Source of the DNA: Cyanophora paradoxa | Lineage: Eukaryota; Glaucocystophyceae; Cyanophorales; Cyanophoraceae | Direction: 5' to 3' | Assembly: GCA_004431415.1 (NCBI GenBank) | Contig: QPMI01000066.1 | Coordinates: forward strand, 485,154-549,153 | DNA length: 64,000 nucleotides | Shown here: one piece after another, positions 41,014 to 51,200 of the stretch | Numbering within the stretch: position 1 is the stretch's first letter | How the letters are laid out: every line of letters begins with the position of its first letter | Translations under genes and position numbers: made by a program | The notes under the pieces: generated by a model | The model's database searches: none | What the model saw: only the letters and a program-made list of their open reading frames with translations | What the model was told of the DNA's origin: nothing

Positions 41014-41390
41014 CTCCGCGCGCGCGCGTCGAGAGCAATGATAAAAGGGCGATCGAGAAGCTGCCCGGCGAGCGAAGGGACCGATGAAGCTTTCGGCTGG
41101 ATGCTTCGAGCTAAAACACGGCGCTCAGTGGGATGCGTGCGCCTCTGGATTCTCACTCGGCCGCTGAGGCTTGCAGCCCATCAAACTCGGCACGCCAGGA
41201 GCGACCGCTGCGCTGAATGCGACGGCGATTTGGCTGGTCCGGCTGATGGCTGCGAGCGCTGCCGGGCCGTGCGGACAAGCGGCCGGTTGCAGATTCGAAA
41301 GGGAGCGGAGCGGCTCAGTTACAGAAGCGGTGCCTCAGCTCGCCTGCGTCGCGTTTGAACGAGCGACAGCGCTAGCGCTGCTAAAGCGCA
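41014..41390. other. Upstream region of cysteine synthase
   Basis: No recognisable gene. The region has GATCGAT and GCGCGCGCG words near 41025, and moderate GC. Start regions of cysteine synthase (-) and of the weak ORF at 41391 (+) face away from it. Confidence 0.4.
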
Positions 41391-42080
41391 ATGCAAGCTT
41401 TCGCTAAAGTTTTGCTGAACTTTTGCAGGCTGGAGGGGTACAAGCTTCCCAGAGGACAAGCCAGCTTCCCAGACGCAGCGATCGAACGAGAGGGCGGCGG
41501 TCGCTCGTCACGGAGTTTCCCAGCAGTATCGCAGCCTACGTCGGGAGTCATGGAGGCGCCATTGAAGAAGCAAATCTTCGAGCTTATGAGCGTTCGAAGC
41601 GGGTTCGAGGACATGTTCGGCGACGAAGAACACATACAAGGGTCCATCGTAGAGTGCGCTGCTGCCGGACGCATTCGTCCCGCGTTAACGTTCGTCGCTG
41701 ACATTCGACGCGGCAGTTCCGCAATTCATGTAGCCGATCCGACAACGCTTAAGTGGGTCTCACAAATCCGTTCCTGGAAGGAGCGCACCAGCGCTTCAGC
41801 ACTAGCGGCACTCTCGGCAAACTACGCACAGAAGCGCGTCGACGCTCCCAGCGCGAAGCTAAAGAAGCGCTACAAGCATCAAGAATCGTGCGCTCTTCAC
41901 GGCAGCGATGCCAGCGTGCTCCGGCCGGGCCCGCTGCGTGCGACAAATCCCCATGCGAACGTTCGCGCAGGGAAACCGACGACGGCAGCGAGAGCGACGA
42001 GGACAAAACTGCGTACTATGATGTCCGAGATATCCCAGATTACCAACGAAAGGGCCACGCGGACGAAGGCTTGCCGCTGA
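41391..42080 (+). CDS. Weakly supported ORF (possible mobile or orphan gene)
   Basis: A 229-codon frame, not recognised. It contains an internal ATG followed by APLKKQIFELMSVRSGFEDM, then HIQGSIVECAAAGRIRPALT, SAIHVADPTTLKWVSQIRSW, KLKKRYKHQESCALH and a basic tail. An overlapping frame (41753 onward) is also open through DEGLPLIAGKRLWGLHIGPW to an acidic stretch SEDEEEEELSDDDDDNEKN near 42400, and minus-strand frames are open too. Third-position GC is visibly lower than in confident neighbours and GTGCG/GTACCCC introns are absent, so it may be foreign or decayed DNA. Treat as hypothetical. Confidence 0.25.
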   Translation: MQAFAKVLLNFCRLEGYKLPRGQASFPDAAIEREGGGRSSRSFPAVSQPTSGVMEAPLKKQIFELMSVRSGFEDMFGDEEHIQGSIVECAAAGRIRPALTFVADIRRGSSAIHVADPTTLKWVSQIRSWKERTSASALAALSANYAQKRVDAPSAKLKKRYKHQESCALHGSDASVLRPGPLRATNPHANVRAGKPTTAARATRTKLRTMMSEISQITNERATRTKACR

Positions 42081-42615
42081 TCGCTGGAAAGCGGCTCTGG
42101 GGCCTCCACATTGGGCCATGGCTCTTCCGTTCCGCGTACCCGCTCCGTCTCATTCTCAGAGCTTCTTCGAATGACCTTGCGTGCGTTTCCTTCGTCCTCT
42201 CTCCGTTGGCCGCGCCCGGCCTTCAAGCTTACGGGGAAAGCAGGATCGATCTCGCGGGCTGGTGTCCGAGCGTCAACGCGAGCTTTCTTGACAAGGACAA
42301 GCCGAAACATGGGATTGGTGCGCGCTCTCCGCCTCTTTTTGTGTGCGCTTTTGAAAACTCATCGCATTTCGCAGCCAGCAGCGCCTCGGAAGACGAGGAG
42401 GAGGAGGAGCTTTCGGATGACGACGACGACAACGAAAAGAACGTAATTTTGAAGGCTATGAGCCGCGGGATAAAAGCTCGCGGTCGTCAGCATTTTCGAT
42501 TGCGGGAGGCCCGGTGGATGCACCGGTTGAAGCTCGATTGCGGGAAGTCCGCGGTTGTCTACCGCCTGCGCATCCCTTTCGACAGGTGCGCGGGCCGCGC
42601 CGCGCGCCGCTGCGC

Positions 42616-44977
42616 ATGCGACCGCTCACGGAGCCACCGGGCAGCGTGCACGCGGCGGCGCTGTGGACCCCGGACGCGAAGGGCGGATCGGGCGCCCTGG
42701 TGCTCGACCTCCTGCGCCCGCCGGCGTTCCTTTCCCGGCGCCCGGCGGACTCCGATCGGCGGAAGCGGTGCGCCGGCGTCGCTGCGCACGCGCGCCCGTC
42801 GCGTGCGCGCCCGTCCGTCCCCGCTAACGGAGGCAGCGCAGGGCGTTCTCGGCCCGCGGCGACTTCACACCGTCGGCTGCTGCGAGCGGCAGCCCGCGGC
42901 TCGTGGTGCTGGGCGACCTGCGGGAGCTGAAGGAGGCCTGTCAGCGCGCCCTCGTGCGCACGCCGCCGCCCGCCGCCGCCGCGCACCGCCGCCTTGCGCT
43001 CCTCACTCCGCCCGCCGCAGTCAAAGTCGGCCGCCTTCCGCAACGCGTGGGCGCGGGGGGCGGCGCCCGCCTTGGATCCGGCCCCGGGTGCGCCCCCTCC
43101 GGTCCAGGCGCACGCCGTCCCTGCGCGCGCTGCCCGCCAAAGGCCGGCCCGACCGCGCAGGAGCGTACCCCACGTACCTTGCACCCCGTGAGGGTCTCAC
43201 GGTGGAAGCGCTGCGGGGACTCTCCGCCGCCGATCTGCGGGCCGCCCTCGCGGCTGCGGGGCCGCAACCGCCTCGCCTCCACCCGGACGCTCCGCGGTTC
43301 GTGTGCCCAGCTCTGACGCTGGGCTACGTTTACGTTCGACCGACGCCCGTTCGCGTTTCAGGGCGGCTCTGGAGTCGCTTGCGACGGCCCTGCTCCCTCG
43401 TGCAGCGCCTGCAGCGCCGGCCGCGGCGCCCGCGGCGCCCACCCCCGCAAGCGTCGACGCCGAGACGCGGCGGGCGATGGTTCAGGTGAGAGGGCTCGCC
43501 CTTGAGCTCCGCCCGCCGGCCCGTCTGCACCCTTCTGATCGATTCCCGCGGCAGGTGCTCGTGAAGCGAGGGCTCCTGAAGGCAGCGGACCTGGGCCCCG
43601 ACGGCCTGCCCCTCCCGGGGAAGAAGCGCCCGGCCCTCGGCGCGTGCCCCGCGCCGCCCGAGCGGGACAACGGGCTGGGGGAGATTCCCCGCCTCTCGCG
43701 CTGCTTCGTCGACCACGTCAACCACCGGTGCGGCCGCGGCCCGCGCGCCCGCGCCGTGCCGCCTAGGCCTCCTCTCTCCAGCACTGGTGCCAGCGGCTCG
43801 CAATCGACTAATCCCGCATTGCCGACCCCGCGCAGCTGCAAAAGCGTGGAGGACGTCGAAAGGGTGCGCCCGGCGTGCATGAATATTGCGTACCCCCGCT
43901 CCCAGCGTCCCGTCTGACGGGGATCTCGCCCGTCCGCGCAGGCGCTGGGGCGCTATGTGGACGAGGACATGATAAGGTTCCCGAAGGACGTTCCTGAGGG
44001 AGGTGCGGTCGCTCGCGATCGCCAGCGCGAGGCTTGGGCGCCTACCCCCTTGACGTCGACCTGGATGGTTTCTGGCAGAGCGCGAGGGGACGGCCGAGAA
44101 CATGCTGCGCTACGGCGGCTTCGGCGATGTCAGCTTGGCCCTGCCCGGCCCCTGCCTCCCCACCCCAGACCTCACCGCCCGCGACAGGGCTACTACAGCT
44201 TCTGCGAGGGGGACGTCGTGAGCGAGGACTGCTCCTGGCACTGCCCCTACTGCCACACGTGGTGAGGCCCGGCCTCGCCCAAGCGAGCCGCGAGCGCGTC
44301 GCGCATCGCTGAGCCGGCCTCGCAGCCGGGGCTGGAAGGAGGACCACTGCCGCTGGTGCGGGGAGTGCTACTACAGCGGCGGGGTGCGCGGCCACCGAGC
44401 TGGACCGGCAGGTGATCCTTCCCCCCCCCCCCCCCTTCCCCCCCTCTTCCTCTTCCCCCGGCCCCCTCCACCCCCTCCATCCCCCCCCTCCCCCCCCCCT
44501 CTCCCAGCCCCTCAGCCTCCCCTCCTCTCCCCCTCAGCCCCCTTCCTCTCCCCCGGCCCCTCCAACCCCCTTACTCTTCTCCCCGACCCCCTCCAACCCT
44601 TCCCCTCCCCCTCCCCCCCCCTTCCCCAGTTTGACGCCTACCCCCCTTCCCCCGCACAGGTCGTGCCGGACGCCGACGCGCAGTGGCTCCTGAAGCTCGC
44701 GGACCTCCACCGAGCCTACGCCGAGGCGAGGCAGGAGGCCCGGGACCTGCGCGGCAAACTGCGCGCGAGCCAGCTGCAGGCGGCCTTCGGCGGCGCGTCG
44801 AGCTCCGGACCCGCCGCTAGCGCTGCCGACGATGTCGCGGCCCGGCTTCAGGCCCTCTTCTCCAGTTTGGGGGCCGACGTCGACGGGGCAGAGCCGGGGA
44901 TGTTTAGCGCTGGCGCGGGCTCCTCCTCAGGTGCAAAGAAGAAGAAGAAGGGGATCCGGATCCGGACGAAGAAGTAG
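42616..44977 (+). CDS. Cys-rich, probable zinc-binding protein of unknown family
   Basis: Exons on one strand: MRPLTEPPGSVHAAALWTPD (ATG 42616; start uncertain, may be further 5'); FSARGDFTPSAAASGSPRLV then GDLRELKEACQRALV (about 42850-42960); LTVEALRGLSAADLRAALAA (about 43195, a SAP-like helical pair); ALESLATALLPRAAPAAPAA; VLVKRGLLKAADLGPDGLPL and LSRCFVDHVNHR (about 43555-43730); ALGRYVDEDMIRFPKDVPE; NMLRYGGFGDVSLALPG; then YYSFCEGDVVSEDCSWHCPY leading across a 44263-44320 intron into CHTCRGWKEDHCRWCGEC (about 44190-44370). The cysteines are spaced C-x2-C-x2-C ... H-C-x2-C-x2-C, suggesting a treble-clef or double zinc site. After a 240-bp C-rich intron, the last exon DADAQWLLKLADLHRAYAEA is helical and ends in Lys/Arg-rich KKKKKGIRIRTKK at 44977, a possible nuclear signal. 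Confidence 0.55.
44411..44655 (+). repeat. Poly-pyrimidine intron, 240 bp
   Basis: Nearly pure C with T on the coding strand, between the zinc-motif exon and the last exon of the Cys-rich gene, ending with CCCGCACAG. A run of CCCCC...CTCC repeats; Pro/Ser-rich translations of it are artefacts. Confidence 0.85.
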
Positions 44978-45130
44978 TAGATCTAGAGTTTACAATTGCA
45001 GCTTGGCAATTAAGATTGTGTATACGTTTACGTAGATTTAAGTGTGTGTGTACGTAAATCAGATGCACATGCATATGCTTTTCTGAAAATTTCCTTTCCT
45101 TTAATTTCGAATTCCGCGCTGGCCATGGGA

Positions 45131-45190
45131 CGTGCTATAGCTATAGCTATAGCTATAGCTATGCATATGCATATGCATACGTATATGTAG
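45131..45190. repeat. TATAGC / ATGCAT self-complementary array
   Basis: Five TATAGC units followed by ATGCAT units and ACGTAT lie in the convergent gap between the stops at 44977 and 45242. The whole stretch is self-complementary and should extrude or fold as a hairpin in RNA. Confidence 0.85.
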
Positions 45191-45241
45191 AGCCTCTATT
45201 AATATTGGCCGACACATACCCGTACAACTGCAGCCGGCGCC

Positions 45242-48200
45242 CTACCGCATAGGGGATACCGCGATCTTGAGTTCGACGTACGCCTCCGGCAGCACAGCCC
45301 CCAGGTCCGCGCTCTGCGGCGCGCGGGGGTTCGAATCCGCGGCGTGCGGTTTCGAGGGCGCGCATGAACGTACCTGGAGGCGGAACTGCTCGTGCCAGCT
45401 GCCGCCCTGGCCCTGGGCGTACCCCGCGAGGGAGACGCGGCCCTCGGCCACGTGGGCGAAGCTGCCGGCCGCCGTCTTCGCGAAGATCCCGACGGTGAGG
45501 AGGGCCAGCTCGACGGGGGGTACGAGGGTGAAGGTCCGTGTGGCGTTGAAGTAGGGTCGCTCGGCGGGTCCCACCTCCCCCACGTCCCACGGCTCGCCCC
45601 CCGCCTGCTTCCCCGTACCCACGTGCACCTGCGCGCGGTACACCGCTGCGGAGAAAAGGGGGATTAGAGAAAGGGGGTACTTCGTTCGCGGGCGGCCGCG
45701 CCTTTGCCCTGCGGGAGCTTGCCGGCCTCCACGAGCGTCACGTTGAGCCGCCACTGCTTCGCGGACGGATCTGCGGGCGCCGCCACCGCCGCCGCCGCCG
45801 CGGAGCGCGCGGCCGGCGGCTCGGCCCGTGCCGCCGCCTGGCCCTCTGAGGCCCGCGCGGGTACGGGCACGAGAGGGCCGCCCGCCGGCAGGGGCGGCTC
45901 GGTCGGCCCGCGCTGCTGGGGTACGTCGCGCTGGAGGTCGCCCAGGGGTACCCGTCCTCGTCGTGGTACGTGACGATCGTCTTGGACCGCGGCAGCGCCG
46001 GCTCCGGCCCCGCGACGCCCCCGGCTGCGCCCCGGCTGCGCCTGCTCCGCCGCGTGCCAGTGCTCGCGCCTCGCGATCGTCCGCCTCGCGGGCCGCCCGC
46101 TGCCGCTGCTGCGCCTCTGCCTGCTCGAAGTACGAGGGGCCCTCCGGCGCCGGCGGCGGCGCCGGCTGCGCGGCGGCTGCCTTGCCGGAGGGCACAGCGG
46201 ACTTGGAGGGCACCCGCCGGGCGTCCACAAGGTGCCTGCAATAACAAAACAATCATTAAAAAGATAATCCCGATAACTGTTTAAAGGATGAAATAGCTTA
46301 CAGGTCGCCGAGGGCGTGGGCGTGCTCGAGGAGGGCACCGCCGCGCTCGGCGGCGGCGGCCGCCGCCGCCCGCCGCTGCTTCTCCTCGGCCGTGACCGGC
46401 GTGACCACCTGCGTCCCGCCCCGCAGCGGAGGCGCCGCGGCGTGCCCCGCGGCGCCCGCCTCCGACGCGCCGTAGTCGTAGTCGCTCCGCCGCGCCGCCG
46501 AAGCGGTCGGCTGCTTCGACTTTGCGCGCGGGCGCGAGCGGCTCCGCTCGGCGGCGCGCCCGCGCTCGGAGCGGTGCGGGCGGCTCTTCTTGCGGGGCGC
46601 GCGCCGGACGACGCGGACGACGGCGGGGGCGGCGAGGCCGCGGCCGCGCTCCGCGAGGGCCGCCAGCTGCTGCAGCTGCCGCGCCATCTGCTGCTCCCGA
46701 AGCTGCGGAACGCGATAAATAAATGAGCTCTAGAAAGGCTCTCTAGAGGACAGCTCGGGCTCTTACAAAGAAACCGGAAGAAAGCGGGAAGCAATGAATG
46801 AGCGAAGACGTTTGGAAAGAAAAGGGAAACTCATAAGCTAGTCATACAAAGAGCTAAACAAGCTTAGAGGAAAACCGGAAGAACTGGCTCTTAAAGGACA
46901 GCTCAGGCTCTTAGAAAGTATAGCAAGAAAGGGAGAACTCATAAGAAGCTAGTCTTATTAAGTGAGCTGAGTCTTATTATTAGTCCCTCACCTGCATGAT
47001 CGTCATGAGCTGCGCGTGCTGAGCCGAGTCCATGCGCGCCGCCATGCGCGCCAGCCGCTCCGCCGCGTCCGCCCCGCCCCGCCCCGTCGCGCTGGCGCCG
47101 TACATCGGCTGCGCCAGCGACGAGGGCGCGGGGTACGGCCCCTGCATCTGCATCTGCTGCATCTGCGTCTGCAGCGCCAGGGCGGCCGCTTCGGCTCGGG
47201 ATCGGCTGCTGCTCCTACGCTTCGCCTTCTTCTTCAGCTTCCGCTGCAGCTTCTCGGCGGCGGCCTCCCGCAGGCGCAGCGCCGAGGCGGGGGTCGTCCC
47301 GTAGGGCGCCCACTCGGGCGCTCCGGCGGCGACCGCGGCGGCGGCGGCGAGGGCGCGGCCGCGCTCGGAGCGCGAGGTCGAGGAGGCGGTGCGCGAGGAG
47401 GACGAGGCGCTCGTCGAAGAGGGCGAGGTGGAGCGGGACGAGGAGCCGTGCCGCCCGCCCCGCCGCCTCCGCGAGGAGCTCCCGTAGGGGTACCCCACCT
47501 CGGCGGCCACCTCCGCGGCCGCGAACGGGTTCCGAGCCATGCGGCGGGCGAGCCGCGCCTCGGCGCGGCGCAGCGCCCGCTCGCGCGCACGCAGCGCCCG
47601 CTCCCGCTCGTCCTCACCCTCGCTCCAGCTGCTGCTGCCGCTGCTCCGGCTCCGGCTGCGGCTGCGGCTCCGGGCGCGCCCACGGCTGTGGAGGTGGTGG
47701 CCGCGGTGGTGGTGCTGGCTGTGATGGTGCCGCCCGTGGCGCCCCTCCCGCTCGTGCCGCTCCCGCTCGCGCTCGGCGAGGCGCGCCGCCTCGCCCCTCT
47801 CGAGGCGGCCGCCGGGCTGCGACCCCGCCACGTGCAGCATGACGTCGTCCGCGTCCGTGAAGTGGTACAGCAGCCTGGGGGGGTATACGGTGAGGCCCGA
47901 TTGGGGGGGGAAGTCGGCTCAGATCACCTGAACTCGACCTCCATGGTGTCGGCGGGGACGCCGGGCCCGCGGGGCCGCCGTGCCGCGGCACCGGCGCCGC
48001 CCGTCTTGTGCGAGACGTCTGTGACGAAGTCGCACCGGTCGCACTGGCCCGTCGAGTCGACCGTGCCCTGCGCCGCCCGCTCGGTCAGGAGAGAAAGCGT
48101 ACCCCCCGCGACCTCCCAGGAGCCCCCCGTACCCGGAGGCACTTGGAGCACTGCCCGACCCACGCCTGTCGCCGCAGCGCCTCCGTGTCATCGATGTACC

Positions 48201-51200
48201 CGTCAAGGAAGAACTCGTACCTGTACCCCACCGCTCGATGAGGGGGGTACAGGAAAGGCAAGACGGTGAGCAAGGCCCGAGCGCACCGGTACTCGCCAGG
48301 GTACGTCCACACGCCGTCCTTGACCGTCGCAGCGGTCGCCTCGCCGCTCGGGTGCATCGAAGCGTCGTGCACGACGCCCCTGTACCCCCGGGATCAGAAA
48401 AAAGGGTACCCGAGCGAGGGTCGGGAGGGGGGTACCGCCGAACGCGGAGGAGCCCGTCGGCGTCGTAGACGTTCACGAGGAGGATTCCGCGGCCCTTGCA
48501 GCGCGCGATCTGGGGGGTACAGGTTGGCGGGGGAGGGAAGACAATCGAAGAGGGGTACAGGGCTCGCCTGGAGGATCTCGTTGGGTCGGACGTAGAACTC
48601 GGCGGGGCGGGCGGGGGTGACGGTGCGGGTGTGGCCCCGGGAGAACCGGACGACGCCGGGGGTACTGGAGGAGACGGCGGGGTGCCGGAGGGGCTCGTTC
48701 GGGTCGCGCGCGGCGGGCGCGGCGTCCCGCGCGGCGCCGTCGGCCCCGAGCGCCGCTGGGAACATGTACTTGTACAGATCGAAGTACCGAGCCTCGGCCT
48801 TCACGCCCTCCAAGCTGTGGGGCCGCATAAACAAAACGAAACAGAAGGAAGGGGACCCGGCCGGATTCGAACCTGACGTCCCGCCGGACGACGACGTGCC
48901 CCTCGCGGCAGAAGTCGAGGAGCAGAGCAAAGTAGCGCGGGTTCCGGTCGAAGAAGACGTGCTTCCCGGACGGCTTCTTGTTCCCGTTTGCGTCGCGGTT
49001 CTCGTCGGGCGCCTCGCAGAGCAGCCGGTACAGCAGGCTGTCGGGGTACCGCCTGAAGATCGCCGGGTCCACCTTGAACTCGGTACCCCCCACGTCCAGC
49101 ACAACGGTCGGATCGACCTTCGCGTCGCGGCCTCCAACGGGCTTCCCGCTCGTCTGGGGGTACGTCAGAGGGGGTGCGGGTCGGGAGGGCGGTGGGGTAC
49201 GGAGATTCGCGCCTGGACGATTGGAGAGGGATCGATGCGGAGGAACTCGCGGTACGCCGGAAGGGCCGCGAGGCTGGGGATACGGGTTACGGGGCGGCGG
49301 GAGGGGTACGCAGGGCGACGCACGAGGGGGGTAGGATCGGCTGCGCCCGCTCCGCCTCGCGGACCCGGGGTTGCTCGCGGGGGTACGGGTATCCGTACGA
49401 GTCTCCGTACGGGTCGGAGCGGAGGGGTGGGTACGCAGCCGCCTGGCCTCCAGGGAAGGCGGGCTCGCCGGTCGGGGGGTAGCTGGAGGGGGGGTACAGG
49501 GCCTGCGGAACCCCGCGGGAGGCGACGCCGGGGCCTGCAGCACGCTTCAGAGGACGACGCGGGGACGGTCCGAGGGGGGTACGGAGGCCGCACCGCCGGC
49601 CGGGGGGTACCGGGGCGCAAAGGCGAGGGATACGCGGCACTCGCCGATGACGGCGTCCTTCCGGAGGGAAAAGAGCGACGCCCACTGCTCCACCTGCGCG
49701 AGCGGGCGTCGGTCCCTTTTCGGGGGGGGGGGGGGGGAATAGATTTGGATGGGGTTCGCGAATTCCGGACCTTGCGGTCGCCGGCGTCGAGGGCGAGTCG
49801 GGAGAGGGCTACAGCGGCCTCCCCGATCGTCTGCTCGGGGCCCCCCATGATCGACTCCAGCGCCTGCGGAGGGGTACATTGTTAGGCGGGAGGGGTACGG
49901 AATCTGGGCTGCGCGCTCGCCTGGAGGTGCAAGACGCCGTCCAGGGGCACCGAGTAGACATCGCTGGGGTACGACATCAGAGAAAAATGGAAGGCGGGCT
50001 GGGCGGGGGTACAGGGACGCACAAGTCGACGGCCTGGTACCAGGCCAGGCGCTGCTCGGTGGGGGTACCGACGGGGAGGGCCTCTGTGCGGGAGCAGAAC
50101 TCGCCGTGGCGCAGCATGATCGCCAGGGTGCGGGGTACGCGGTCCCGCTCCACGGGCAGGAAGCCGCGCCCCTCGAATACTGGGAGGGGGGTACGGAGTG
50201 AGGCGGGGCCGAAAAGTGGGGCCGCGGGGATCCGAACCCTCGACGCGGAGCGTGCCCTTCGGCTCGCCGCGCGGCAGCGGCGGGAGGGACGGCATAGCGT
50301 AAGCCCCGCCGGCCGGGGGGTACCCGTAAGCCGGGGGGTACGCCGGGGCGAACTGGCGCTGCGCGTCGCTGTACGGCGGGTAGCCGGAGGGGTACGGCTG
50401 CTGCGGGTAGGGCTGCTGCGGGTAGGGAGCGGCGGCGGGGTACGCGGCTGCGTCGGGGCGGAAGCTGAAACGGAGGAGGATCTCGCCCGAGACCTGTTCC
50501 CCGGCCCTGTCTCGGCGGGGGACGACCCTTCAAAAAGGGGGTACACGAAATTGCGCACGGCGAGGCCACGGGTCGAGGAGGAGAGGGGTATCCAGCGCTC
50601 GGTCCGGGGTTCCCTGGAGAGCAGATCCCCGAGGCTGACGCGGGCCTCTCCCAGGTAGTCGTCCCTGTACCCCCCGACAGCGCTCAGCGTTCCGCTGTAC
50701 CCTGCTAGAGGGGGGTACGGGGCTGCACTTTTTGAGGGCGTCACGGTCCATGACGCGGATGAGGAGCGGCTCGGCGTTGTTCTGAAGGCGGTACGAGAAT
50801 CTGCGGAGGGTACGGGGGTGTCGAGCGCGGTCCGGTCGCTTCGTTCGCAGCAAACTGACCGCTCGTTCCAGACGGGGCTGAGCGTGTTGGGCTGTACCCG
50901 CGTCTGGCTCGCCTCCCGCCCCAGCGACAGTAGAACGTACGGGTCCGCGTAGCCTGCAGCCGGACGGGCGCTCAGGGGGGGGAAGAAGGCTCGGGGGGTA
51001 CCGATACGCACCGTTGATGTCGGCGACGCGGAGCCCGCGGGCCTGTACGACCTCAACGTCGAGTGTACCCGTCAGGCCGGGCCCCACAGCAGCCGCCGCC
51101 GCCGGCTGCGCTCCGGGCGGGGGCGGCTGCCCGGGCGAGAACGAGATCGCGAGGTGCACGTGGCCCGTGGCCCGGACCCGCTGGTCGCTGGAGGCGAGGG

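Noticed and set aside
41753-43489. 578-codon + strand frame
   Set aside because: Downstream of about 42600 it is Arg/Pro-rich shadow sequence of the zinc-binding gene exons in another frame. Only the 5' part could be real, and it is noted as weak.
48855-48885. tRNA-like T-loop string (GGTTCGAATCC on the minus strand); similar at 45325, 52997 and 60975
   Set aside because: No acceptor stem, D-arm or anticodon arm can be drawn around them. Each lies at an intron start (donor GTTCGAA...) or in other intron sequence of a confident gene.
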